DNA of 64,000 bases. It comes from Oryzias latipes. Its lineage: Eukaryota > Chordata > Actinopteri > Beloniformes > Adrianichthyidae. Below are positions 1-11,600 of the stretch, piece by piece. The stretch is from assembly GCF_002234675.1 (NCBI RefSeq), contig NC_019859.2:1805740-1869739 (forward strand), in the 5' to 3' direction. The notes under the pieces were generated by a model. That model did not search any database. It worked only from the letters and a program-made list of their open reading frames with translations, and was not told the DNA's origin. Position numbers and translations under genes: made by a program. Every line of letters begins with the position of its first letter. Within the stretch, counting starts at the first letter, position 1.

Positions 1-2340
1 TACCGGCTTTAGGTTGTAATCGGATTACATTTATGCATTTTGAGAAAGTTTGAGTCTGTTGTTTTTTTCCTTTGTGTGTCATCCTTTTAGACTGGGATGA
101 AACGGTGTCCATATCGATTTCTCTGGTTAAACACGTTAGGTTTGATTGTCCCTTAAAAGTTTCAAAAAATAAAAAAATCTAAACGTAACATTTTATTTAT
201 GGAAAAAGAAAAAAAATACTTTTCAAATGATGACTTAAAATTGAATATTAGAACTTCATCCTTGTTATATTTTTAATTTGAAATACTTTTTCACAAAAAG
301 CGGACTATTTAAAATGCGGTGCTCGGCGTTGTCATGGTAACGGCTCCAGCCCTGCTCTCGCCACTTCTTCTCTGAGGGAAGTGATCGTCATGAAAAAAAC
401 AAACAAAACATCTTTTTAGCAGGACAGTTCAGCTCTTCCCGTGTTTTTTTTTCTCCAGATGATGAAGCAAAAGTTGGTTTTAAAGAAACAAAGTCTGAAG
501 AGTTTTCCCTCTGCTGTCACTTCCTCGTTGTTACATTTCCTCCTTACCTTCCCGCTTTATTATTTATTTATTATTCCCGCTTTCCCTGCCGCTTCATCCC
601 AGTCTTCAAAATGATCAAATTTACCAAAGTGGTTAAAGAAAATTATAAAAATCCATCATGTGTTTTCTACTGTCTGCTTGCTTTTATTTTATTCTAAAAT
701 TGTTTAAGATACAACAAAATCCCCCATGGTGATGTAAAAGTAAAGTTAGAAGTCTATAATAATAATAATATAATAATAATAAACTTCACAAAGCCACTTT
801 TTTTGTTGTATTTTTAGCTTCCACTGTGCCAAACAAAGTCACAAATTAAAATTAAAATACATTACAATAAGGCTGACTGCAATTATTAGGTTAAAAATAT
901 TTAAATATAAAAATAGATTACAGGTTAGGATTAAATAATTGGAAAACTGCACGACATTAGCTTCTTAAACCGTTCCCTTCTTACTAGTCTATAGATTTTT
1001 ACATTTACCAGTGTGTTCCCCGTCAGCTGTGCACATCAGGAAGGTTGTTGGTTTTCTGGCTTTGGGGGCGGTCCTCTGTGTTGATGCTGGTGGTCCCCTC
1101 CTCATGCAAACCCAGTGATGTTTCGCCGCCTTTAACTTGTTCCACGCTGAGACATGCGCAGGACAAAGTTCTAGTCTTTATTGTCAGTTTGGAGGAAGTT
1201 GGTTTGCTGCCAGATCCACAGGTGAGTCTGACGGTCAGGTAAGCAAAAGTTCAGATGAATCTGGATTCAGAGTCCGAGGTGAAAGACAGCAGCTCACGCC
1301 GGGGGGGGGGGTTCCTCACACAGCAGAGACAGCAGAGGCGGAGGAACAATCCGGGAGTCCTCAAGGCCGACGAGGAGGGGGCTGGACTCACTCTGACGGC
1401 GTGCAGCGGCGCTTTTCCACCATGTCATGAGGAGACGACTCCTCCTTGGTCTCCCAGGCTGAAGCAGAGGAGGAAAATCCAGCGAGGAACGTCCTCAGGG
1501 ACAGCCAGAACTCCTAACCTGGAACAGAAGAAAGGTTGTAAACATGAAGCTAGAAGACATAAATCAGCTGGAACATGATTTGATTCAACGATGTCGGAGT
1601 GAAACTGAGCCCCTTAAACACTGTTGGACACAGCTGGAGCAAAATGAGTAAAATGAAAGGAAAAAGAATCACGATAAGTTTGGCCGTACAACTGGATTAC
1701 AGTCACGTGTATCAAATATGTGTACTAATGTGTAAAATTGTATTTGGTTGACAGAAGACAATAGGAAGATTTTGAACAGTTTATTAACAATAAAGACCAA
1801 AATTCCTCGTTTGTAAAATAGTACATAATATTCACAGTCTCTTCATTGTCTATTGTCTATTCATTGCTCACTTTTTGTGTGTTTATAAGCAGTTAAAATG
1901 ATACACTAAAGGTTTTCGTTGAAAAAAATAGCTTCTGCTAAACTCATGACTTGTTTGCCGTTTAAAAACTGATAATCTCTGCTCGTGCTAAGATTTCTTC
2001 AAGAGTTTTTAAAATGTTTTTACGCTATAATGTGTGGTTTCAATTATTCCCCCAAAATAAGCAAAGCTGTCAAAAACAAACTGAGTAAGCTCAACCTGAT
2101 CATGTAAACAAATCAAGTTAGCTAACTTGTTAGCTAAATAGAACAAACTGCTTCCTCGGTTAATCTGAGGCAATAATTAAATTGATATTTCATGTATATT
2201 TAAAAAAAGGTAAATATTAATCAGCTTTAGTCAGAAATGTAAATAAAAAAACAACAAGTATAGGTTTAAAAAGAAAAGCAACCTTCGAAATTTTACCGGC
2301 TCTGATTTTGTTGACAGGAAATACGTCACAGCGTTACAGG
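1..2340. other. AT-rich intergenic sequence, no gene recognised
   Basis: Mostly AT-rich with simple runs, for example (ATA)n near 757-782. A GC-richer patch at 1040-1580 holds short overlapping ORFs without recognisable domains. The segment at 290-340 resembles the fold-back element at 52.0-52.7 kb and is listed separately. Nothing else was supported. Confidence 0.4.
285..350 (+). repeat. Fragment related to the 52-kb fold-back element
   Basis: CTTTTTCACAAAAAGCGGAC, then ATGCGGTGC and GTTGTCATGGTAACGGCT, match both arms of the element at 52.15-52.62 kb (TTTTTTCACAAAAAGCGGAC, and inverted GTGCGGCGCGTTGTCACGGT). Confidence 0.45.
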
Positions 2341-2604
2341 TGACGAGGCAAAGCAAGCTTTTCAAAATAAAACCTACGAACTCAGGGGTTTTCCGGAAAG
2401 CAAGGTTAACTTACCCTGACTTTAACCCGGAACTCTCGGTTAAGTAACCCTAAGCTAGCTTACTCTGGGTATGTCGGTTCCGGTGTAAGACAGCGGTTAT
2501 CAGTTCGGACAATTAACGTCCTCGCGGTCAACCCCTGAGTTAACGCGCGTGCACGGCGGCCACAAAAAGGCGTTTTCAACGAATTGCCGATTTCCGGAGC
2601 AACA

Positions 2605-3980
2605 ATGGAAACACGTGGAGACAAAAAGAGAGCTTCATACTTCAGTGAGACGGAGTTGGAAGTGTTAATGACGGCGTATGAGGAGTATAAGCCCGTCTTA
2701 ACCAAAAAAAGTAACACGGCTGCATCAGCAAAAGAGAGAATTTCTGCTTGGCAACAAATAACGGACAGAGTCAACGCGTGAGTCTCTGATCTGATTTCCT
2801 GTTTCATTGGGATGTAAAGTGTTTTTAGGACAAAAGGACAAATATGTAATGTGTGGTTTTGCTTTATCAGGTGTAATACTCCTGGAACCAGAAGAACTCT
2901 GAGCCAAGTCAAGATGAAACATAAAAACATTCTCCAACAAGGTCATTTAATATCCAAACTCAACTTACCAACTTATATTTAAGTCAATATTTCATGTAAT
3001 CTGGTTGTTTATGTAGCCAATAGAAAAAAAGCTGAGGCCCTTAGAGCAGGTGGGGGTCCTCTGTCCCTCCCCCCGGCAGAGGAGCTGGATCTACCCCTGA
3101 AAGGAGAACCTGCCATTGATGGGACTCCAGGGGGCAGTTCATCAGACTCTGCTACAAACACAATGGCCTTAGTCAAATGTATAGGTGGGTATATATCATG
3201 AGTCATGACGATTTTACCTTTCAATAAATAAATCACCATATGAAGGAGTTATTTGGAATGCCTCTTAGTCATTACTTCAATGTTTTGTGCATTTTTACTT
3301 TATATTACTGCGTATGATGATGTATACTGCTTTTCCTGTATAAGTATATACTGAAAGTATCTTATTGGTTTAATTGCAGATGCTGATGGTCAGTTCGTAT
3401 TAATGGAGCCTCCTGCATCACTACACTCTGTCAAAGTTGTAAGTGATTATTTTAGATCTGTAGTTTTCTGTTTGGTGGATCAAGCATCTTCTTCACATAT
3501 TCACACTGCAGGATGAAGATGAAGAAGAGGCCGCTTTTGCTGTACGAGAACTTGACTCTTCGAGACCCATGGAGGTACATGATGCCCCCATTGCAATTTT
3601 ACAGAATATTGCTGGGGCGGGAAGTGCAGATGAGGGTCGGTGTCCCTCCACCATGAATCTCGGCAGTGTAAGAACATCCCTGCAGCTACAATTTTTCTCA
3701 CGTTTAACATTTGCAAACGTCTAATTCAACGATGTGGAATGGCTTTGTCGTTGTAGCTGCCTACCACAGAGCTGCATAAAGTCCATCTTCTAAGGCAAAT
3801 AAAAAAATGTGACCTTGAGATGGACCTAATACAACTCAATGCCAAAAAGACCAGCCTAGAGATAGAATTGCTGGAGCGTCAGCTTAAGGTGAGAAACACT
3901 TGGTGAATATTTCATCTGATGAATGGAGGATAAAGCAATAAATTTGTATTTTTATTTTATTACAGCAAACAAAGAAATAA
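2605..3980 (+). CDS. Harbinger-type Myb/SANT DNA-binding protein, 7 exons, 257 aa
   Basis: The model joins 2605-2777, 2871-2941, 3017-3184, 3380-3438, 3512-3667, 3757-3888 and 3966-3980 (TAA). Every intron is GT-AG, phases agree, and there is no frame break. The N-terminal 90 residues are a Myb/SANT-like domain with KKRASYFSETELEVLM, SAWQQITDRVNAC and LSQVKMKHKNILQQANRKK. This is the type found in the second protein of PIF/Harbinger elements and in host genes derived from them. An acidic middle (DEDEEEAAFAVREL) follows, then a C-terminal coiled coil (ELLERQLK) ending QTKK. In known Harbingers the Myb-like protein binds element ends and carries the transposase into the nucleus. A decayed transposase lies convergently at 4.4-5.2 kb. 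The protein could be a recently dead element's partner or a domesticated gene. Confidence 0.75.
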
Positions 3981-4144
3981 AGAGAACAATCCGCCTTTGA
4001 CTCTTGATTTCATTTGATATATATAATTGTGGATAATCATGTCCCTGCCATCTCTGTGGTCAGCTGGGTTCAATGGGGCGTCCGCTTGGCCGTCTTCATC
4101 GAGAGGGGGCGGGGCCCTCTCACCTCTCGTGGTGGCGATGCTAA

Positions 4145-4365
4145 GAACGACACATTCAATTTATTTAGATAGCCCAACATTTACAACAGTCGTCTCAATG
4201 AGCTTCATACCCGTGTAATAAACGTGAATTCATTGGTAATAGCTGAACAAAAATGGGCATCCCTGTCCTTAAGACACTGCTTCTCAGTGAGGAAAAGGGG
4301 GAGAAACCTCAGGGGGGTCCACATGAAGGAGGGATCCTCCCCCAGGACGGGGAAATTTTGGTGAA
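4145..4365 (-). mobile_element. LINE 3'-tail fragment inserted in transposase remnant
   Basis: Reading minus, GGGGGAGGATCCCTCC, then CTGAGGTTTCTCC, then GTAAATGTTGGGCTATCTAAATAAATTG form the characteristic 3' end of fish L2/Rex-like LINEs. A related tail is at 46935-47205. It interrupts the Harbinger transposase frame. Confidence 0.55.
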
Positions 4366-5210
4366 ATTTGAGGCACAATGACTCCCCATAAATTCTGGCA
4401 TCACAAACAGATCCGGGCCATTTGGCTTCAATGTTTGTGATGAGGTGGGTGGCATCACTTATGACCTGGATAGCTGGGAACAGTAATCAGTATGATTAGG
4501 ACACTTAAGTTTACTACATTGTTGTACTAGGAACGTGTGTTCCATCAATCACATTTGGGAACCCTGAAATGGAAGGATATATGATTAGAAACATTGTAAT
4601 GAATGTGACTGTAAACAGTATGGATATTTGATAAAGCAGTGCTGTCAAATGAAATAATAGGACAAAGCTGCTATTCTGTGGAATTCCTCCCTTGTGCTAT
4701 CCTATGACCCCCCCACCCTTACGTTGACGTGTTCTCCCTACCATGACAAAGGTGGATAAAGGTGGAAAGATTTCATGTAATCCATGGACACCAGTGAAGA
4801 TCACAAATCATTGAAGAAAAAAGGTTCAGAGCACTGTCTAGTGGGTCTAGATGACCCCCCCCTTCCATTGACGTGTTCTCCCTACCATGACAAAGGTGGA
4901 TAGAGGTGGAAAATTTCATGTAATCCATGGACACCAGTGAAGATCACAAATCATTGAAGAAAAAAGGTTCAGAGCACTGTCTAGTGGGTCTAGATGACCC
5001 AACTCCCAATGTTAAAGTGCCTAGGATAGCACAAGGGTTAATGACCCTCAGTGGTCTATGGACAGGAAACCGTTCCTAGGAGGAGTTTGATTGGTAGACA
5101 TCTTGTCCCAGCTGTCCTACACGCAGTCGCCTTTCCCACGTGTTCATCACCTATGCTGTCCAAAAAAACGAAGGGCGATGCATAAAATGTGCTCAGCGCT
5201 GCTGTACGAC
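4366..5210 (-). pseudogene. Decayed Harbinger (HARBI1-like) transposase
   Basis: Minus-strand exon remnants read DSIGDEHVGKATACRT (about 5205-5080), GFPNVIDGTHVP (about 4563-4525) and VISDATHLITNIEAKWPGS (about 4476-4400). These are hallmark HARBI1/PIF transposase blocks. The coding stretch between the GTHV and VISDA blocks is missing, and the frame after about 4370 runs into a LINE tail. An unrelated TTAA MITE lies between exons (4689-5037). The catalytic C-terminus is absent, so it is not functional as read. Confidence 0.75.
4689..5037 (+). mobile_element. piggyBac-like MITE, copy A, internally duplicated
   Basis: It begins CCCTTGTGCTATCC and ends GGATAGCACAAGGG followed by TTAA (5038-5041). 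The internal segment TTCTCCCTACCATGACAAAG to CTAGTGGGTCTAGATGACCC occurs twice in tandem (about 4731-4858 and 4870-4999). It has no coding capacity. The TTAA target and terminal repeats fit a piggyBac-type non-autonomous element. Confidence 0.7.
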
Positions 5211-5373
5211 GTGTGACGTTCAATATGAGCGGCTTCAAAAAAATGAACGAGTCTAGTAAAACGATAACGCTACGGTAAAAAATAAAAAAAAACATCGAAG
5301 CGTGGTCTTATCGACGGAGCCCTTCAGTGTTCAAAATAAATAATCCGATGTTTGTTGTTTTTTTTTAAACCAG

Positions 5374-5740
5374 TGGAGGGCTCCGTACTTATCAGCCTTT
5401 CACGGCGGGAAAAAGTTTGATCTGAGCTTCTTCATCCACGAACATAACACCAACATCACCTGCCCCAGACCAGGTTGTGTTCAGAGCACGGGTTGCCATG
5501 GCGACACATACCTCCACCTTTGGAACCGAAAGCTGGGGATTCTCGCTTCCTCATCCTCAAACGTACAGAGGGAACCCGGACAACCTGCTGTCAGGAGCGG
5601 GGGCCCAGATCCTTCACAGTCATCATTAAGTCATCATTCCAGCTACGTTGGAATCAGAAAAAAACAAATGAAAAGGCCACGAAAACGGTTTGAGTCTTTT
5701 ATTGAGGAGGTGATGGTAGAAAAGGAGCGAAGCTTATTCT
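5374..5740 (+). CDS. Candidate last exon of an unrecognised plus-strand gene
   Basis: A run of T followed by AAACCAG (5353-5373) looks like a strong splice acceptor. The next 122 codons are open to TAG at about 5738-5740. The peptide starts WRAPYLSAFHGGKKFDLSF, contains HGDTYLHLWNRKLG, and ends with a basic stretch KKQMKRPRKRFESFIEE. I do not recognise the family. There is no ATG near the start, so it would need upstream exons (none confidently found; the Harbinger copy lies immediately upstream). AATAAA words at about 6317 and 6504 could serve as poly(A) signals. Chance openness cannot be excluded. Confidence 0.28.
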
Positions 5741-5744
5741 AGCA

Positions 5745-6946
5745 CCTTTAAGTCTTTTATAAAATCGGCTGCTGGTTTTAGGTTTTCTCCTGATAATCAC
5801 CGGGGGGGGGGCTGTGTGACAGTATATAACAGAACCATTTAATACACAGAAGCCAAGCATTAGAAATGCCTTCATTTGGGGAAAGAAAAAAAGTAAAAGC
5901 CCACATTTCTAATTACATGGTAATTTTACAAACTGTAGAACGTGAGGTTTTAAGTTAAAAGCTTAAAACATAACTTACAAATGTTAACACTTTGACTGGG
6001 GGGGGGGTACTGTTAAATACTGGGTGTGGCTGTCTAAGGCATCTTTCATCCAATAGAAAAAGGTCAAGACACCTTATAGAAAGCAGGAATGAAGCTATAC
6101 AATGTCACATTATTTTATTTCTTACAAACTGTACACGTGTTTTCCTTCGAGGCCGGCTGCCCAGCCTGAAATCTATGCAGCTTAATTAACTTTATTCTAC
6201 ATACACCGTGTCACTTGACACACACTATTTACATTTTCAAACATGAAAAGCATAAATATGAATTTGTTTTCCGTCCCGATGCCGTGGCACGTCTCCAGAC
6301 AGTCTTTTTAATCCAAATAAAGAACAAAAAAAAGGAGCCGTCTGGGCTCACAAAGCACTTTAAAAGGGTGTGTTTGTGTTTTTGGTCATACGTTTCTAGC
6401 ATAAACCTAAGAACGGAGATGCAGAAATGTAAATTTCATCTTGAAAGCGTGAGCAGCGGGGAGCTGCAGAGCTTAAAGGGAGTTTGGGGAACTTTCACCC
6501 AAAAATAAAAGTCTGTTCAAAGGTTCTTCAGGCGACTAACACGGATGAGATCAGCGGGTTTTCTGTTAGAAACACAATGAACGCTGCACAACAGCACAAA
6601 GCTGCTGGTCTGTGATTCAACATGGAAACCTGTCAGGAGTCGACTCTGCATCAAAGCTTCAACAAAAAGAAAGAAAGACTTTCTTCCTCTGTTTGCATTT
6701 TGTGAAATGATTGTCAAATAGACAAAATAATAAGTCATTCACTCGTGTACAGCAACGTACGACTAAACCAGAAGAAAACGCTGCTTAACAACTTTGTTTT
6801 TTCAGTACATCATTTAAAGCAAACTCATTTCCGTAATTTTTTATGGAAAATACTTCCTTTCTAGAACATACAGTCTAAAAAGTCATTGCCAGTTTAAAAA
6901 CGTGAATAAATACATATATGGTTATTACAACAGAGCATTAGGGTCA

Positions 6947-7010
<64 letters not shown>

Positions 7011-8604
7011 AAAAGTCAACATTTTACAAGAATAAAGTTGTATATTTAGGATTTTAAAAGTTACAGTTCAGCAAGGAAAAAGTCTTTCAAAGCTTCGAAA
7101 TAAAGTTGTACTTCGATCAAAATAAAGTCATTAAATTCTATAAAAAGTAAATTCCATTTAGTGAGATTCCATCGTCAACTTAACAGGTAATTTCCGATGG
7201 TCTTTATTGAGATTGTTGAACATTTTATTATCAAAAAAGCAAAACTTTTTCCTTGTAAAATTACAACTTTATGAAGCATACGTTTACCACTTTATTCTTG
7301 TAAAATAGTTACGGTTTTCCTCCGTTCATCTTATTTAGCTGTGATGGTGGCCCTAAGACGCCATCGCAGGTTATTGAAGAGGCCCGAATGTTTTAGGGTA
7401 ATTCCCTCCAACAGTCTGAAAGTAAATCAAGTCAAAAGATTGAAAACATATCAGTACAAACGACTTTAGACGCCAAGCACACCTGTTTGATGCAGCTAGC
7501 AGCTTTCCCACAGAAAAATGTTACTTTATAAACAGTATCATGGAAAACCTTCAATATACTACACTTCCCAGAATTCAACTCACCAGGAAGCTTCTCAGAA
7601 ACTGATGTGTGGTGGTGTTCAGGTTTCCTGTTTCTATTGTAGGTCTCCGTTTTAAAATGTGAGTTCATCTCCTCCTCAGCTCCAAAGCTGCTATTAAAAG
7701 TCTGATTCTGACCTTTAACCTCTGCAGATGGCGTCCACGTGTCACGTGACATCACATTTTGGGGGTACATCACCCAATTTGTTTTTTTTTCTGGGGCCCT
7801 GTGACTGTGCCTGTCAGCTCAAATGGAAGTCTGAAGAGGTTATAAACTAAACCTCCCAGAATTCCACTCAACATGAAACTTTTCAGATTGGATGTGTGCA
7901 AAAAAGTTCATTTCTTTTTCTCCAATTAAGTTTCTGTAAGAGTTCTTAGTCATAAAAACCATTTTAACTCAAAAACTAAAAACTGCATGGAGTAAGAATG
8001 TGAGTTCATCTCATCTTCAGCTCCAAAGCCGCTTAAAACGTTTGCTTCTGATCTTTGAGTTACTTTTCCATGATCGCAGGTGAAGATGAGGATCCAGCAG
8101 AACGGTGATTTATTTATCTGTAGAATTAGTTTCAAATTCAGTGGAAAAGGGAGAATCCGGATCTGAATCTGCATGTTTTGTTGTTTTAGCGTCTTTATAG
8201 TTTGGAGTTAAACAAACCACTGAAGCCGGAGTTTGGGACCCGTCCTGGATTCTCCAGCGCCGACGCCTCCGTTTCCCACCTTCACACAAGGTTATAGATC
8301 TTTTTTTTTTAATGGAGGGATCTGCATCAGTGCTTGAAGCCACGCCCCCTCATTAACATAAACACAGTCGTGCCAGTTCTGAACATTAAAACACAAAGAA
8401 AAGAAAAGAAAGATAAAGCCATGTGAAGGACTGGATCCGTTGGAAAAAGGACTTCTTTGTACACCACAGCAGCGTCCTGGAGCAGCAGAGGGGGAGCGGG
8501 GGGCTTAAATACCAGTTTGTTTTTCCACATCAGGTTGAGTCAGGCATAACCCCCCCCCACGGCTTTCCTGTAACAGTTCTGTTCCGGTAGAAGCCGGGCC
8601 GGGC
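5745..8604. other. Intergenic region including probable sp2 3' UTR
   Basis: No gene was recognised. It contains short G/C runs (5802-5811, 6000-6007), an (AT)n microsatellite at about 6950-7006 and many AATAAA words on both strands. The part next to sp2 (about 8100-8604) is probably its 3' UTR, with a minus-strand AATAAA at 8114-8109. Confidence 0.4.
6950..7006. repeat. (AT)n microsatellite
   Basis: Uninterrupted alternating AT of roughly 57 bp, following TCACC and preceding GAGAAAAAG. Confidence 0.9.
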
Positions 8605-11600
8605 TCACAGGTTCTTGGTGTTTATGTGAGTCTTGTAATGCTTCGTCAGGTGGTCGCTCCTCATGAAGCGTTTCTGACACTGGCTGCACTCGAAGCGCTT
8701 GTCTCCTGAGGACGACAACAGGCAACGTGAGAGCCGGGCTTTGGTTCGGCAAAGCGCCGGCAAAACGGATGAACATCGCTTCATAAATCTGCAAAAGTAG
8801 GCCAGGTGAAAGGAAGACAAACGTAATCGTTCCAGTTGGTCAAAGCTGTACGAGGCTCACACAAAATATCAAGTGAAGAAGACGCAGGCGTGTTGTCGAT
8901 CCGTGTGGACATCCTACAGGCGCCCTTATAGATCAGGTGCGCAGCACTTGTGCGTGGTCATTATGGAGCCAGTACTCACACCTGACTGACTAGAGCCGTC
9001 CGACAGCATCACCAGTACGTCATAGGTGTGTGTAACTTCCGTCAGCCTTACAGATAGACTTACGGTGGCCGTACGAGCCTCAAGGCAGCTGCGAGACACA
9101 CCTGTGCTCCTCGTAACAGCACCTGTACAGGTGGACCCCCGTACGGGTGCAAGTCGAGAAGCCACTATCCAGGATGAAACATCCAAGATGCATGAGTACA
9201 TCAAGCTCAAGGCCCCAACTGACAGTGTGCTCAGTGAATGTCTCAGGCAATGGAGAGCAGAGGATACAGTGCTGGAGGACAGATCCTCATGGGAGGACAA
9301 ACCCCTGCATGGGATGTACCACCGGACCATAACTGAAGTGGCTGATATCAAGAAGTCCTACCAATGGCTAGAAAGGGCTGGCCTACAGGACAGCACCGAA
9401 GCACTCATCCTGGCAGCTCAGGAACAAGCCCAGAGCACCAGAGCCATAGAGGCTCAGATCTACCACACCAGACCAGACCCAAGGTGTAGATCTACCACAC
9501 CAGACCAGACCCAAGGTGTAGATCTACCACACCAGACCAGACCCAAGGTGTAGATCTACCACACCAGACCAGACCCAAGGTGTAGATCTACCACACCAGA
9601 CAAGACCCAAGGTGTCTTTGTTGCAGAAATGCAACACAGGACGGGGTCTTTTTTATTTAAACGTCTTAGTCACTTTTCGTGATATTTTCCATATCCACAG
9701 TCTGTCTTTATATATTTGCTGACTATTTTCTTTAAATAAAGTGATGGAAGCAGGTTTTTTATGTTGCCCGGCAACAGGTGATGGAAACCACGGTAGTTTG
9801 CTGCCTTCAAAACGTTTGCGTGTTTGTACGCACCTGTGTGCGTCCTGGCGTGCCGCTGCAGCTCGTCGCTGCGCGTGAAGCGCTTCCCGCAGTAAACCCA
9901 GTTGCAGACGAAGGGCCGCTCCCCCGTGTGCAGCCGGACGTGAGCTCGGAGCAGCGACGTTTTCCTGAACGTCTTCTCACAGCCGGGAACGTGACAGATG
10001 TGTCTCCGTTTGCCCACCTCGCCGGGCCTGCAGAGGAAACGCACAGAAATCACATCTGCTCAGAAAAATCCCATTTCAAACTCAATGGTGGCTGAAATAT
10101 TACACTGCTGAGATGCAAGGTAGCACATGTTGCAAAGAAAAATACAAAATAAATGCTTTTTTGGTTTAAAAGGGCAGAAAGATGCTCCTTCTGCTTCTCT
10201 TCATGTGTTGTTGGGACACCAATACATATTTTTTGTGTAGCTGTAAATAAAAGAAAATCCTCCAAAAATATTTCAAAAAGGATTTAAGAAGCATAAATTA
10301 TAAAGGAATCCTGTTAAAAATCCTCACATAACCCGCTTAAATTAAAGGTTGGGGTTTTGCTGCAGTTGAGGAACCTTTCAAACCGCAGACCTGCGGTGTC
10401 CTCGGCTGCGCAGACTCACCTTTTGTCTGCGTCTTTGCAGTTGGGGCAGGTGCAGGCCATGCGCCGCTTTTTCTCCCCGGGTTGACTGGGCAGCTCCAGC
10501 GTGAAGGTCTGTTCTACCTGGATGGCCGACTGACCCTGGGTGGGCGCCAGCTGCAGCCCCCCGCCCTGCATGGTCTGAACCGTCAGGTGCTGCTGGCCTG
10601 ACGGGGGCAGAAATGAACACCGGTTGCAGTCAAGGAGCATTTCCGGGGCGTTTTAGCCGAACGGGTGATGCTGCAGCACTTAAATTCTCCTTTTCACGTC
10701 CCTCGGCGTGTTTGGGGGGAAAGCGGCGTCTCATAACCAGTAACCAGCTGGAGAAACCGTAACCGTCCTGCTCATGAATATCTTCTAACCACAATCTTTG
10801 GATCAATGTATTCAAAATATTACCAGTTTTTCTCCAAATACAACCGTAAAGCTCGCTATCTAATAGTTTATATCTAGAGGTAAAATACTGCAAATATTTT
10901 TTTTTCAATTAGCAAAGTGTCAGCTGACAGGAAACCAACGGTGGTGGGCTTTTCACAATAAAACAGCACAAACGGCTCACACTTAAATGAAGACACTGAG
11001 ATAAAGAGAATGGACAGAACTTAACGGCAAACGTCAGCGACAGAAGGCGTGAAACAAGAGCGTTAGACGTTTTTCCATCAGTCAAATATGTTCTAAACTG
11101 CAGATATTGTTTGGATTTTATCCCGTGTTGAACCGGTACTTTTGAAACTGTTCCGGTTTATAAACGGTGCTTCAAGAATCACAAAAGACACGCCCGATTT
11201 TCTCCAAACGCCGGCCTCACGACGAGCATTCAAGCGGCTGAGTCTAAAAGCGTGTCTCCGACCAGCCGGAGGCGGTGAGGGGCGGAGCCCCCGTGGGCGC
11301 TCACCTCCCGTGTTGGTGATGGTGACGGGAACCCCCTGGACCTGGACCCCGTTGATGCTGATGGTCTGGACCGCCTGTGCCGCCGACGGGAGCTGGGACG
11401 CGTTGAAGGTGATCATTCCACCCGCCGGGGCGATCTTCGCCAACGTCCTCTCCTTTTTCCCCCCCGGCTTCTTGGCGTTGGCTGACGGGGAGGTGATGGC
11501 GGGGGCCACCGAGGTGGTTGGGGTGGTTACCGTGGAAACGGACTCCTGGAGCTGAACGGACTGCCACTCGCCCGTCGCTGTCTTAAAGATGATCTGAATA

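Noticed and set aside
1045-1578. Overlapping ORFs of 65-107 codons
   Set aside because: Three overlapping frames in a GC-rich patch, none with a motif or splice support.
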